A DNA stretch of 64,000 nt, from the NCBI GenBank assembly GCA_017548445.1, contig JAFYZZ010000083.1, forward strand, positions 52,825 to 116,824, read 5' to 3'. This document shows, piece by piece, positions 27,447 through 39,081 of this stretch. This DNA comes from Bacteroidales bacterium (GTDB lineage Bacteria; Bacteroidota; Bacteroidia; Bacteroidales; UBA932). Positions within the stretch are counted from its first letter, which is position 1. Each line of letters starts with the position of its first letter. The notes under the pieces are model-generated. The model was not told where the DNA came from, did not search any database, and worked only from the letters and a program-made list of their open reading frames with translations. The translations under genes were made by a program, and so were the position numbers.

Positions 27447-28408
27447 AGGATCTTGTGGTTGTTCAGCCGGTCCCGGAAGGCTTCCATCGCTTGGTCGGAG
27501 GCGCACCCGTACGGGAAATCGGGAATCTCGTGGAACCGGATGAGGTTGACGCGGCACTCCAGGCCGCGGAGCAGGCGGATCAGGGCGTCGGCGTGGCGCT
27601 TGTCGTCGTTGAAGCCTGCGAACATCGTATACTCGAAACTCACGCGGCGCTGGCCGGTGAAATCATACTGCCGCACGAGCGCGACCACGTCCCGGATGTC
27701 CCAGGCCTTCTGGGCCGGCATCACGGACAGGCGCTCGTCGGGGAAGGGATTGTGGAGACTGACGGCCAGGTGGCATTTCTGCCCGTCGAGGAAGCGCTTC
27801 AGCGCCGGCAGCACGCCAATGGTGCTGAGGGTGATGCGTTTGGGGCTCCAGGCGAAGCCCCAGGGCGCCGTGAGGACCTTGATCGCGCGGCTGACTGCCT
27901 CGTAATTGTCCAGCGGTTCGCCCATACCCATAAACACGGCGTTGGAGAGGGAATCCGCCTCGTCGATGCTGATGAACTGGTTGAGGATGTCCGCGGCGTC
28001 CAGCTGTCCGTGGAAGCCCTGCCGGCCTGTCATACAGAACCTGCAGCCCATCTTGCAGCCGGCCTGGGAACTGACGCACAGCGTCTTGCGGTCCTCGTCG
28101 GGAATCATCACCGCTTCCACCGCGGACACTTCCGTGCCGCCGGCCATCGGGCAGGCTACCTGGAAAAGATACTTCTTCGTGCCGTCGGAGGAGACGGCTG
28201 TGCCTATGGGTTCGGAGATGCCAAGGTCATAGCGCTCCGCGAGCGTCTCCCGGGCCGCCTTGGAGATGTTGGCCATCCGCTCCCAGGAGCGGACGCGCTT
28301 GGAATAAAGCCAGTCGGCGAGCTGCACGCCCACGAAAGGCTTGAGGCCGCAGGCTTGTGCCGCGGCTTTCAATTCGTTGAGCGTCATCCCCAGCAATTTC
28401 GCTTTCAT
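27371..28408 (-). CDS. rlmN: Dual-specificity RNA methyltransferase RlmN
   Basis: A 345-residue radical SAM enzyme. The iron-sulfur motif CKMGCRFC is in SSQAGCKMGCRFCMTGRQGF, followed by DILNQF and NAVFMGMGEPLDNYE. The second catalytic cysteine is in the C-terminal ILAACGMLAGQ. It methylates C2 of A2503 in 23S rRNA and A37 of some tRNAs. Its end overlaps the start of the patatin gene. The -7 element at 28413-28420 lies only 4 bases from the ATG, so the transcript is probably leaderless or nearly so. Confidence 0.95.
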   Translation of the reverse strand: MKAKLLGMTLNELKAAAQACGLKPFVGVQLADWLYSKRVRSWERMANISKAARETLAERYDLGISEPIGTAVSSDGTKKYLFQVACPMAGGTEVSAVEAVMIPDEDRKTLCVSSQAGCKMGCRFCMTGRQGFHGQLDAADILNQFISIDEADSLSNAVFMGMGEPLDNYEAVSRAIKVLTAPWGFAWSPKRITLSTIGVLPALKRFLDGQKCHLAVSLHNPFPDERLSVMPAQKAWDIRDVVALVRQYDFTGQRRVSFEYTMFAGFNDDKRHADALIRLLRGLECRVNLIRFHEIPDFPYGCASDQAMEAFRDRLNNHKILCTIRSSRGEDILAACGMLAGQHSL

Positions 28409-28412
28409 ACCA

Positions 28413-28420
28413 CAAAATTA
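28413..28420 (-). promoter_or_regulatory. -7 element TAATTTTG for rlmN
   Basis: Reads TAATTTTG on the - strand, matching TAnnTTTG, 4 bases before the rlmN ATG (28408). The expected start point would fall at or beside the A of the ATG. Confidence 0.5.
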
Positions 28421-28492
28421 AGCAAAAAAAAGGTGTTGAAAAAATGTGGAAAATGATTCCGTTATTCTTTTCTTTGAAAAGGAATAATTGTT

Positions 28493-28500
28493 TATATTTG
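28493..28500 (+). promoter_or_regulatory. -7 element TATATTTG for recA
   Basis: TATATTTG matches TAnnTTTG; TTTG at 28473-28476 is a possible -33 with a rather short 16-base spacing. The leader to the recA ATG would be about 60 bases. No LexA-type palindrome was recognised. Confidence 0.6.
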
Positions 28501-28568
28501 CTTTCCCCAAGACTACCCTGGGGAACACTAAACTACAAAAACTGTAAAACTCAAAAACGCAAAGCATT

Positions 28569-30757
<2,189 letters not shown>

Positions 30758-30784
30758 TGATTATAGCAAGAAACTAATATACCA

Positions 30785-32758
30785 ATGAGATTCACTAGAT
30801 TTATCGCGGCCTTCGCGGCCGTGCTTGCCCTGTTTTCAGGCTGCCGGCAGGATGAAGATTACGTGCTGCCGAGCCTGGAGGTAGGCACCGGAACCGTCGA
30901 GTTCAACTCCGGTTCGCAGATGACGGTCGAACTGGTGGCCACCCGCGACTGGATGGTCAAGAGCGTGCCCGAATGGGCCGCCGTCGATCCGGACCACGGC
31001 AGCGCCTCGTCCGCGCCGCAGCGCGTGACCATCTCGGTGCTCCCCAATGAGTCCTACGACCGCAAGGGCACCGTCGTGTTCTCCATTGGCCTGAAGCCCG
31101 ATTCTCCCGTCGAGTTGTTCCAGCCCGGTGCGAAGGGGCCGAAGTCCGAGGGTACCGGTACGCTGGAGGATCCCTACACCGTCTCCGGCGTGCTGGCCTA
31201 CATCGGCACCCTGGGCGCCGACGTGGAGAGCCCGCAGGACGTGTACGTCAAGGGTAATATCTCATCCATCAGCGAGGCCTACTCCGCACAGTACGGCAAC
31301 GCCTCCTTCGTGATCAAGGATCCCGACGGCGACCAGACCTTCACGGTGTACCGCGCCAAGTACCTGGGCAACCGGGGCTGGAAGAACGGCGACACCCAGA
31401 TTGCCGAGGGCGACGAAGTGATTGTCTGCGGCCGCGTGGTGAATTTCAAGGGCAACACGCCCGAGACCGCGGCCAACAAGGCCTTCCTGTACTCGCTGAA
31501 CGGCGTTTCCGAGGGCGGCAGTTCCGGCGGTGGCGGCGGGGAGGGAACTCCTTCCGGCACCGGCACGGCCTCGGATCCGTACAATGTCGCGGGTGCCCGT
31601 GCGGCCGTGGCGGACCTGACCTGGACGAGCAACGACGACTACCAGACCACGGACAACGTCTATGTGAAGGGTATTATCAGCAAGATCGCCGACAAGGGCA
31701 CCTTCGGGGAGTCCGGTACCTATGGCAACGCCTCCTTCTACATCAAGGACGATGGCGCCGATGCCGAATTCTACGCTTTCCGCATCCTGTACCTGGGCAA
31801 CAAGAAATACACTTCCGGCACGGACATCAAGGTGGGCGACGAGGTGGTGATCTGCGGCCAGTTGATGAACTATCGCGGCAACACGCCCGAGACGGTGGCC
31901 GGCAAGGCGTACCTGTATTCGCTCAACGGCAATTCCGAAGGTGGTTCCGGCGGTGGTAACGAAGGCGGCGGCCAGGGAGGCGGCACCGGCGAGGTGAAAA
32001 CTGTCAGCGTAGCCGATTTCATCGCGGCGGAGCCTTCCGAAACTCAAAAGTATCAGTTGACCGGCAAGGTGTCGGGCACCATCAACACGCAGTACGGCAA
32101 CTTCGACCTGGTGGACGATTCAGGGACCGTCTATGTCTATGGCCTGACCAAGACAGAACTCGGCTATGGCAAGAAGAATGACCAGAGTTTTGCCAGCCTG
32201 GGCATCAAGGAAGGCGACACGGTCACGCTAATCGGCTACCGTGGCGAGTATCAGGGAAAGATCGAGGTGGTGTACGCCTATTATGTCAGCCACACTTCCG
32301 GTTCCGGTGGAAATGAAGGTGGCGGCAATGAAGGCGGCAGCGAAGGCGGCGGCCAGCAGGGCAACGGCAGCGGCACGCTGAATGACCCGTACAATGCGGC
32401 CGGCGCCGCGGCGGCCGTGGAAAACCTGACCTGGACGAGCAACACCGAGTACCAGACAACGGATGAGGTTTATGTGAAGGGCAAGATCTGCAAGATTGCC
32501 AACAAGGGCACTTTTGGAGAATCCGGCGACTACGGTAATGCTTCTTTCTATATTTCCGACGACGGTAAGGAAAGCGGCACGCAGTTCTACATCTTCCGTA
32601 CCTTGTATCTGGGCAACAAGAAATACGAATCCGGCACGGACATCAAGGTCGGAGACGAGGTTGTCGTCAAGGGCAAACTGATGAATTACAAGGGAAACAC
32701 TCCGGAGACGGAGGGTAACAAGAGCTACATTTATTCCTTGAACGGCAAGACCGAGTAA
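30785..32758 (+). CDS. Surface lipoprotein with BACON-like domain and four OB-fold-type modules
   Basis: A 657-residue predicted lipoprotein (LALFSGC, lipid Cys20). Modules: a BACON-like beta domain at about 31-112 (ATRDWMVKSVPEW); DUF6359-type OB-like repeats at about 124-242, 259-382 and 528-657 (each with DP(Y), VYVKG, YGNASF, YLGN, NTPET, YSLNG); and a different OB-type module at about 404-503 (YGNFDLVDDSGTVYVYGL). Gly/Ser/Glu linkers join them. BACON and OB folds on Bacteroidetes lipoproteins usually bind ligands; the neighbouring secreted nucleases suggest nucleic acids, which is inference. No catalytic motif is seen. It is the first gene of the proposed cluster. Confidence 0.75.
   Translation: MRFTRFIAAFAAVLALFSGCRQDEDYVLPSLEVGTGTVEFNSGSQMTVELVATRDWMVKSVPEWAAVDPDHGSASSAPQRVTISVLPNESYDRKGTVVFSIGLKPDSPVELFQPGAKGPKSEGTGTLEDPYTVSGVLAYIGTLGADVESPQDVYVKGNISSISEAYSAQYGNASFVIKDPDGDQTFTVYRAKYLGNRGWKNGDTQIAEGDEVIVCGRVVNFKGNTPETAANKAFLYSLNGVSEGGSSGGGGGEGTPSGTGTASDPYNVAGARAAVADLTWTSNDDYQTTDNVYVKGIISKIADKGTFGESGTYGNASFYIKDDGADAEFYAFRILYLGNKKYTSGTDIKVGDEVVICGQLMNYRGNTPETVAGKAYLYSLNGNSEGGSGGGNEGGGQGGGTGEVKTVSVADFIAAEPSETQKYQLTGKVSGTINTQYGNFDLVDDSGTVYVYGLTKTELGYGKKNDQSFASLGIKEGDTVTLIGYRGEYQGKIEVVYAYYVSHTSGSGGNEGGGNEGGSEGGGQQGNGSGTLNDPYNAAGAAAAVENLTWTSNTEYQTTDEVYVKGKICKIANKGTFGESGDYGNASFYISDDGKESGTQFYIFRTLYLGNKKYESGTDIKVGDEVVVKGKLMNYKGNTPETEGNKSYIYSLNGKTE
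31154..32755 (+). repeat. Intragenic repeated OB-like modules
   Basis: Three copies of a roughly 120-codon unit at about 31154-31510, 31559-31930 and 32366-32755. The second and third are close at both protein and DNA level (shared LTWTSN, YQTTD, KGTFGESG, GNASFYI). The glycine-rich linkers between units are themselves repetitive, which favours unit gain and loss by recombination. Confidence 0.75.
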
Positions 32759-32761
32759 GCG

Positions 32762-33964
32762 ATGAAACGTCTTCTGTTACTTCTTTTGTCGGCGGCGGTC
32801 CTGTTCGCCTGTACGGACGGACTGGAAGAAGGCCGGCGCAAAGCTTCGCTCGAGGCGTCCCAGGCGGCGCTCGATGCGGGGGGCGGCGCCGTCTTCGTCC
32901 GTGTCAGGGCGGAAGGAGACTGGTCGCTGCACCTGATGGAGGGAGGCGAGTGGGCGACGCTCGGCACCAATTCCGGCAGGGGAGACCGTAACAACATCCT
33001 GCTCAGTTTCGACAGGAATCCGGAGGAAGCCCCCCGTCGGCTGACGATGGAACTGCGCTGCGGGAAGGAATCCGCTTTCCTCGCGCTCAGCCAGGCGGCC
33101 GGCTCGCCGGATGTCCCGGACACTCCGGATACCCCGGACCCGCCGACGCCGACTCCTCCGGCCACTTACGGAACCCCGACGGCGGCCCCGCACTGGCTGG
33201 AACTTCCCGCTACGGATGCCTCCGATGGCCTGTCGTTCTTCTCGCACGACTGTACCATCAGCGGCAAGAAGATGCGCAACTACGCCTACTATTGGGACTT
33301 CGACGCGCGCGTGTCGCACTGGGTGGCCTATCCGCTCTGCAGCGTGTATATGGGCAGCTCCGGCCGCAGCGAGGCCTGGGGTTACGATCCCCTGATGCCC
33401 GCTTCCCTGCAGCAGGACGTGTCCGGTGGCTATCAGGGCAGCGGACGCTATGACCGCGGCCACCAGATTCCTTCGGCCGACCGTACGGCGAACTACAGCC
33501 TGAATTCGACCACCTTCTACGGCGTGAATATGACCCCGCAGAACAATACGCTGAATACCGGCATCTGGGCGACGCTTGAAGGCAAGGTCCGTGACTGGGC
33601 GAACCAGTCCGACACCCTGTACGTCCTGACCGGCTGCGTGGTGGAAGGCTCCACCGCCTATGCGCTCGATCGTTCGGGCCACCACGTCACCGTGCCCGTG
33701 GCCTACTTCAAGGCGCTGCTCCGTTACCAGAAGAACTCCACCATCGGTCACGCAGGCTATATGGCGGCGGGATTCTGGTACGATCACGCCGCGTACAGCA
33801 CCGGCGGCAAGAGCTTCGGCAAGGGCCAGTCTATGTCGCTGGACGAGCTGGAGGCGAAACTGGGCTATAAGCTCTTCGTGAACCTGCCTGAGGTAGCCGG
33901 GGCGGAGAATGCCGCGGCAATCAAATCGGAGAAACCTGCCGACGTCAGTTGGTGGTGGAAATAA
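32762..33964 (+). CDS. Secreted NUC1-type DNA/RNA non-specific endonuclease lipoprotein
   Basis: A 400-residue lipoprotein (SAAVLFAC, Cys17). A BACON-like domain (about 25-115) and a Pro/Asp/Thr-rich spacer (DTPDTPDPPTPTPP) lead to the beta-beta-alpha metal nuclease. YDRGHQIPSADR at about 230-241 is the catalytic DRGH motif, and VNMTPQNNTLNTGIWATLE supplies the metal-binding Asn and following conserved residues. Serratia-type nucleases cut single- and double-stranded DNA and RNA into short oligonucleotides. Anchoring at the surface beside OB-fold lipoproteins and a TonB receptor suggests feeding on extracellular nucleic acid. A 3-base gap separates it from the previous gene. Confidence 0.9.
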   Translation: MKRLLLLLLSAAVLFACTDGLEEGRRKASLEASQAALDAGGGAVFVRVRAEGDWSLHLMEGGEWATLGTNSGRGDRNNILLSFDRNPEEAPRRLTMELRCGKESAFLALSQAAGSPDVPDTPDTPDPPTPTPPATYGTPTAAPHWLELPATDASDGLSFFSHDCTISGKKMRNYAYYWDFDARVSHWVAYPLCSVYMGSSGRSEAWGYDPLMPASLQQDVSGGYQGSGRYDRGHQIPSADRTANYSLNSTTFYGVNMTPQNNTLNTGIWATLEGKVRDWANQSDTLYVLTGCVVEGSTAYALDRSGHHVTVPVAYFKALLRYQKNSTIGHAGYMAAGFWYDHAAYSTGGKSFGKGQSMSLDELEAKLGYKLFVNLPEVAGAENAAAIKSEKPADVSWWWK

Positions 33965-33975
33965 AATGATGGAAT

Positions 33976-35061
33976 ATGAGAAAGATCAGCATATATATCC
34001 TGGCCCTGGCGCTGCTGCTTCCTGCAAACGCGCTGGCGCAGCGCAACCGCAGTTACGTAATCGGGTTCTACAACCTGGAGAACCTCTTCGACACCTATCA
34101 CGACGAGGGGAAGAACGACTACGAGTACCTTCCCGACGGTGCCAACCAGTGGACGGAGGTGAAGTATGAGAAGAAGCTGCACAATATGGCTTCCGTCATC
34201 AAGGCGATCCACGACGACAACAAGGTCTGGCACGCGGTGCTGGGCGTGAGCGAGATCGAGAACCGCCACGTCCTCGAGGACCTGGTGTCGATGCCTGAGA
34301 TCGCCGATGCCGACTTCCAGATCGTCCATTACGACGGTCCGGACCGCCGCGGCGTGGACGTGGCGCTGCTATACCGGCCCTCGGTGTTCCGGGTGCTGGA
34401 GAGCAGGTCCATCCCGTTCACCTTCGAGGGCAGCGAGATCGAGTTCGAGATGAGCCCCGAAGAGCAGGCGGACTTCCGCACCCGCGACATCCTGATGGTT
34501 CGCGGCCTGCTGGGCGGCGAGATGTTCGCCTTCTTCGTGGCGCACCTCCCGTCCCGCAACGGCGGCAAGGGCGGCGACCTCCGCTCCCGCGGCGCCGAGA
34601 TTATGTACCGGGAGTCGATGCGCCTGATGGAGCAGTACCCGGAGATCAAGATCGTCGCGATGGGCGATATGAACGACAACCCCTCCGACCCCAGTATGGC
34701 CTACTATATGCGCGGCAAGGAGAAGATCGAGGAAGTGGGGGAGAAGGACTTCTTCTCTCCGTTCCTGTCGATGCTCAAGGCGGGCTACGGCTCGCTGGCC
34801 TACCAGGGCGAGTGGAACATCTACGACATCCTCGTGGTCAACGCCAACCTGGCCCACCCCGAGCCGGGCACCCTGGGCATCATCCCCATCGTGAAGAACC
34901 GTTTCTACGGCCGCGTCTTCCACAAGCCGTTTATGACGCAGCAGGAAGGCCAGTACAAGGGCACGCCCTTCCGCACCTACTCCAGCGGCGCCTTCATCGG
35001 CGGCTACAGTGACCACTATCCCACCTACATCGTTGTCAGCAACAAAAACGTCACGAGATGA
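33976..35061 (+). CDS. Secreted endonuclease/exonuclease/phosphatase (EEP) family protein
   Basis: A 361-residue protein with a signal peptide (YILALALLLPANALAQ). EEP landmarks appear in order: GFYNLENLFDTYHDEG (metal Asn/Glu), GVSEIENRHVLEDL, RRGVDVALLY, HLPSRNGGKGGDLRSRGAE (catalytic His), GDMNDNPSDPS, and GGYSDHYPTY near the end with the SDH motif. All catalytic positions are present, so activity is likely. Substrates in this superfamily include DNA, RNA and phosphoesters. Placed 12 bases after the NUC1 nuclease gene and overlapping the TonB receptor gene by 4 bases, it may trim fragments or free phosphate at the surface or in the periplasm. Confidence 0.9.
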   Translation: MRKISIYILALALLLPANALAQRNRSYVIGFYNLENLFDTYHDEGKNDYEYLPDGANQWTEVKYEKKLHNMASVIKAIHDDNKVWHAVLGVSEIENRHVLEDLVSMPEIADADFQIVHYDGPDRRGVDVALLYRPSVFRVLESRSIPFTFEGSEIEFEMSPEEQADFRTRDILMVRGLLGGEMFAFFVAHLPSRNGGKGGDLRSRGAEIMYRESMRLMEQYPEIKIVAMGDMNDNPSDPSMAYYMRGKEKIEEVGEKDFFSPFLSMLKAGYGSLAYQGEWNIYDILVVNANLAHPEPGTLGIIPIVKNRFYGRVFHKPFMTQQEGQYKGTPFRTYSSGAFIGGYSDHYPTYIVVSNKNVTR

Positions 35062-37991
35062 AACCTGGAATCAAAGCGCTTTTCTGCACCCTTCTCTTCT
35101 TCCCGTGCCTCCTGTCCGCCCAGGATCTGCCTGAACGCGGCCTGACGGGCACGGTGGTCAGCCGTACGGACCGGCAGCCGGTCCCGGGTGCAACCGTCGT
35201 CCTGTATCAGGGCGCGGCGGAGGTGGCATCGGCCGTGGCGGATGAAAACGGACGTTTCCGCCTCATCGGGCTGGACCTGGGCGACTACGACCTGGTGGTC
35301 AACGCCGCCCAGTACCTCGAGACCCGTATGGGCGTGGCGGTCACCGACGCCGTCAGGAACCTCTTCAACATTTCTCTCAGCCAGTCGCGTCCCGAGTTCT
35401 ATGAGGATATGGTGGACGAGTTCGATATGGACGACAGCGGCTACAGCGACAATCCCACGGTCCTGTTCGACCAGAACGACGTGTTCAGCAGCGTGGCGGG
35501 CTACAACTTCAGCGCCGTACGCTTCAACCTGCGCGGCTATTCTTCCGAATCGCAGGACGTCTACCTGGCGGGCGTGAAACTGAACGACGCCGTGACGGGT
35601 TATTCCCCGTTCTCGCTGTGGAGCGGCCTGAACGAGGCCACGCGCAGCAAGACCTCCGTCACCGGCTCGGAAGTGTCGGATTACGGTATAGGCGGCTACA
35701 ACGGCCTGACCAACATCTACGCCGATGCCCCCAACATCCGCACCGGCCTGCGGGGCAGCGTGCTCACCAACAGTTCGCTGTACCGCCTCCGCCTGATGCT
35801 CACCTACGGATCGGGTATGCTGGACAGCGGATGGTCCTGGGCCGTCTCCGCCTCCGCCCGCCTGGGCGGCAACGACTGGATCGACGGCGTGTACTACCGT
35901 TCCTTCGCCTACTATGCCGGCGTGGCCAAGGCCTGGCGAAACCACAAGCTGGCGTTGACGATTATGGGCACCCCGGGCAGCCGCGGCGCCCAGAACGCCT
36001 CCACCCAGGAGGTCTATGACCTGGTGGGCGACAATATGTACAACTCCAACTGGGGTTACCAGGGCGGCCGGCTGCGCAACTCGCGCGTGCGCAACACCCA
36101 CGAACCCATCGCTTTCCTGAAATACGACTACAACCCTTCCGACGCCTTCAGCGCTTCCGCCACCCTGTTGTTCCGCTTCGGCTACAACGGCTACACGGCG
36201 CTGGACTGGTACGACGCGCAGGACCCCCGCCCGGACTACTACCGCAACCTTCCCAGCTATTTCTGGATGGAGAACGAGGACTACGGGCGCAGCAGTCTGT
36301 ACAAGTATGCCGCGGCCAAGGAGGCCTGGACGCATCCGCAGACCTTCTCGGACATCACGCACATCAACTGGGACCGCCTGTACGACGTGAACCGCAACAA
36401 CATCGAGGGCGGCGGTGCGCGCTCCAAGTACATCCAGGAAGAGCGCCACGTGGACCAGCGCGACCTGAACTTCGCGGCCCGCTTCAAATGGCATCCCACC
36501 CGCGTGCTCACGCTTACGGGCGGCCTGAACGGGCGCATCGACCGCGCGGAGTATTATAAAAAGGTATATGACCTGCTGGGCGGCGAGTACTATGTGGACA
36601 CCGACTCCTTCGCGGAGCGCGAGTTCGCTTCCGTGGAGGCCAAGACCCAGAACGACCTGGACTACTACCTGGAGCACGGTTCCGCCCGTGTCCTGCGCAA
36701 GGGAGACAAGTTCGGCTACGACTACTACGCGCAGGTCCGCAAGGGCGAGGGCTGGCTGAACGGCCGTTTCGCCTTTGGCAACTTCAGCGCCAACATCGGC
36801 GGCGCCCTGGGCTACACCGCCTTCTGGCGGGAAGGTCTGGTGCGCAAGGGCCTCTTCCCGGGGCTCCGACCGGACGGCGGCGACTATGTGATCGGCGGGG
36901 TGAATCTCAGCCGCGACGCGGCCGGCAACCTGCTGCCGTCTTCGTATGGCAAGTCTTCCGTGAACGGCTTCGTCACGTATTCCGGCAAGCTCGGGCTGAA
37001 CTGGGTGATCGGCGGCAAGATGCGCTTCTACGCCAACGCGGCCGCGTTCAACGAGGCGCCCAACTTCGCCACGGCCTATCTCTCGCCGCGCACCCGCGAC
37101 TCGGTGGTGGACGACCTCAAGCCGGTCAAGACCTACACGGCCGACGTGAACTGGCAGTACTCCGGCGGCGGCTACAACGTCCGCATCACGGGCTACTATA
37201 CCAAGATCAACGACCAGACCGACGTGATGAGCGCCTACGACGACCTGCAGAACGCCTTCTCGAACTTCGCCCTGAGCGGCATCGACGAGCAGCACTACGG
37301 CGTCGAACTGGGCTTCAAGGTCCCCACGCCCATCCCCGACTTTTCCCTCCAGGGCGTGGTGAGCGCCGGACGCTATGAGTACACGTCCAACCCCACGATG
37401 GTGCAGACGGTGGACAACAGCGCGCAGCCCGTGCAGTACGGCACCGGCACCACGGTGCTGATTCCGTACTGGAAGAGCCACCCGGTGTTCAAGCGCGACG
37501 GCAACGGCCAGATTACCAGTGAGATCGACCGCTTCCAGCAGCACTACGTGCCCGGCACGCCGATGCTGGCCACCAGCATCGGTTTCGCCTACAACCACAA
37601 TTACTGGTTCATCGACGGCGACTTCGAGTACTTCGCCGAGTCCTACCTGAGTATGAACCCGCTCTACCGCACCGACTTCGCCACGGCGGGCCCCGACAGC
37701 TACGTGACCCCGGCCGAGGTGGAGTATATGGCCTCGCAGGAGCGCTTCAAGCCATTCTACCTGCTGAACCTGAGCATCGGCAAGAGCTGGTACATCGACC
37801 GCAAGTACCAGATCGGCTTCTCGCTGAACGCCAAGAACCTGCTGAACCGCAAGGACGTGAAGACCGGCGGTTACGAACAGACCCGCATCGTGGACAACAC
37901 CACCAGCGGCGAGCGCTACTACCGCTTTGATTCGAAGTACTTCTATATGAGCGGTTTCAATTATATGTTGAACGTCTATTTCAGATTCTAG
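35058..37991 (+). CDS. TonB-dependent outer-membrane receptor with N-terminal carboxypeptidase-regulatory-like domain
   Basis: A 977-residue protein with a signal peptide ending LLSAQ. Residues about 30-105 form the CarboxypepD_reg-like fold (GTVVSRTDRQPVPGATVVLY), followed by a plug with VRFNLRGYSSESQDVYLAGV and a long 22-strand-type barrel rich in aromatic/alternating strands ending in LNVYFRF. No SusD gene accompanies it, so it is not a SusC/SusD pair; Bacteroidetes receptors next to DUF5689 and EEP genes form their own group. It should import a bound ligand using TonB energy; oligonucleotides, nucleosides or phosphate-rich fragments are plausible. Confidence 0.88.
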   Translation: MKPGIKALFCTLLFFPCLLSAQDLPERGLTGTVVSRTDRQPVPGATVVLYQGAAEVASAVADENGRFRLIGLDLGDYDLVVNAAQYLETRMGVAVTDAVRNLFNISLSQSRPEFYEDMVDEFDMDDSGYSDNPTVLFDQNDVFSSVAGYNFSAVRFNLRGYSSESQDVYLAGVKLNDAVTGYSPFSLWSGLNEATRSKTSVTGSEVSDYGIGGYNGLTNIYADAPNIRTGLRGSVLTNSSLYRLRLMLTYGSGMLDSGWSWAVSASARLGGNDWIDGVYYRSFAYYAGVAKAWRNHKLALTIMGTPGSRGAQNASTQEVYDLVGDNMYNSNWGYQGGRLRNSRVRNTHEPIAFLKYDYNPSDAFSASATLLFRFGYNGYTALDWYDAQDPRPDYYRNLPSYFWMENEDYGRSSLYKYAAAKEAWTHPQTFSDITHINWDRLYDVNRNNIEGGGARSKYIQEERHVDQRDLNFAARFKWHPTRVLTLTGGLNGRIDRAEYYKKVYDLLGGEYYVDTDSFAEREFASVEAKTQNDLDYYLEHGSARVLRKGDKFGYDYYAQVRKGEGWLNGRFAFGNFSANIGGALGYTAFWREGLVRKGLFPGLRPDGGDYVIGGVNLSRDAAGNLLPSSYGKSSVNGFVTYSGKLGLNWVIGGKMRFYANAAAFNEAPNFATAYLSPRTRDSVVDDLKPVKTYTADVNWQYSGGGYNVRITGYYTKINDQTDVMSAYDDLQNAFSNFALSGIDEQHYGVELGFKVPTPIPDFSLQGVVSAGRYEYTSNPTMVQTVDNSAQPVQYGTGTTVLIPYWKSHPVFKRDGNGQITSEIDRFQQHYVPGTPMLATSIGFAYNHNYWFIDGDFEYFAESYLSMNPLYRTDFATAGPDSYVTPAEVEYMASQERFKPFYLLNLSIGKSWYIDRKYQIGFSLNAKNLLNRKDVKTGGYEQTRIVDNTTSGERYYRFDSKYFYMSGFNYMLNVYFRF

Positions 37992-37997
37992 GGCCTT

Positions 37998-39071
37998 ATG
38001 AAGAAGATATCCTCCTTTGCTTTGATTCTCGCCCTGCTGCTCTCTTCCTGCGAGGAATGGCAGCCGGTGACGACGCTCACATATCCCGACCCCGAGGAGC
38101 GCGAGCCTCTGCTGATCGACGTCAACACCACCATCGCGCAGCTCAAGCAGATGTACCTGGACAACGGCAGCAGCGGCCTGGAAATCACCGGCCACGTATG
38201 CATCGGCGGCCAGGTGGTCTCGAGCGACCGCAGCGGCAACATCTACCGCGACCTGTACATCCAGGACGAGACCGGTGCCATCTGCGTCAAGGTGGGCAAG
38301 TCCTCCCTCTATAGCGACTACCACCCCGGCCAGTGGGTGTACGTGGACTGCGCCGGCCTGCGGCTGGGCGCGTATAACGGAATGCCCCAGCTGGGTATCG
38401 AGGACGAGTCCGGCAAGAACGACACCGCATACATCGACGCCCAGTACCTGATCGACACGCATATCTTCCGCGGCCGCATCGCGGCGATGCCCGAGCCGCG
38501 CGTCGTGACCTCGGCCGAACTGGAGCAGGCCCTCAAGGACGGCGGCTTCAAGAGCGACCTCTGGGGCCGTTACGTCAAGCTCAAGCACCTGACCTACGGC
38601 GCCGCCACCACCTACAGTTCGGACAGTTACAAGCGCATCTTCGCCATCCTCTACATCGACGACAGCTCCGAGAACCGCGTGTTCCTGAGCGACAGGACCT
38701 ATGGCGTGACCACCTGGGCGATGACCAAGGCCAAGCTCCTGGAGAACATCGACGCCGGCAAGTTCGCGGGCGTGAGCACCCAGGGCGGACGCAAGGTGGA
38801 AGGCGAACTGCTCGAGCAGCTGCGCGCCAACGCCTCGCCGGTCACGATGAGCCAGTACTTCTCGCTGGGCGGCACGCCCGTGCAGATCCGCACCAGCGGC
38901 TATTCCAAGTTCGCCGATTCCGAGATCCCTTCATCCGTGATCGGCGACCCGTCTTCCAGCTCGGCCGACGGCCGGGCCATCGACGTCACCGGCCTGCTGT
39001 CCATCTACAACGGGGCGGCGCAGTTCACCCTGATCGACCTCGACGGCGTCCGCCTGTCCTCGACCAACTGA
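37998..39071 (+). CDS. DUF5689-type lipoprotein with OB-like fold
   Basis: A 357-residue lipoprotein (LILALLLSSC, Cys18). It opens with a Pro/Glu-rich tether and TTIAQLKQMYLDNGSSGLEI, TGHVCIGGQVVSSDRSGNIY, YIQDETGAICVKVG, a pattern I associate with DUF5689, an OB-like family that regularly follows TonB receptors in Bacteroidetes. A second OB-like half ends with FTLIDLDGVRLSS. It probably acts as the surface ligand-binding partner of the receptor 6 bases upstream, in the place SusD would take. Function of the family is not established. Confidence 0.75.
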   Translation: MKKISSFALILALLLSSCEEWQPVTTLTYPDPEEREPLLIDVNTTIAQLKQMYLDNGSSGLEITGHVCIGGQVVSSDRSGNIYRDLYIQDETGAICVKVGKSSLYSDYHPGQWVYVDCAGLRLGAYNGMPQLGIEDESGKNDTAYIDAQYLIDTHIFRGRIAAMPEPRVVTSAELEQALKDGGFKSDLWGRYVKLKHLTYGAATTYSSDSYKRIFAILYIDDSSENRVFLSDRTYGVTTWAMTKAKLLENIDAGKFAGVSTQGGRKVEGELLEQLRANASPVTMSQYFSLGGTPVQIRTSGYSKFADSEIPSSVIGDPSSSSADGRAIDVTGLLSIYNGAAQFTLIDLDGVRLSSTN

Positions 39072-39081
39072 TGCCCCGCCT

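Noticed and set aside
24693..27905. 1070-codon open frame on the + strand opposite recX, the patatin gene and rlmN
   Set aside because: Composition is Gly/Val/Arg/His-rich with no signal peptide or domain; it crosses three well-supported - strand genes and is a codon-bias shadow.
35025..38588. Very long open frame (1187 codons) on the - strand opposite the TonB receptor and DUF5689 genes
   Set aside because: It lacks any family motif, is low-complexity Val/His/Ala/Arg, and mirrors codon bias of the real GC-rich + strand genes.
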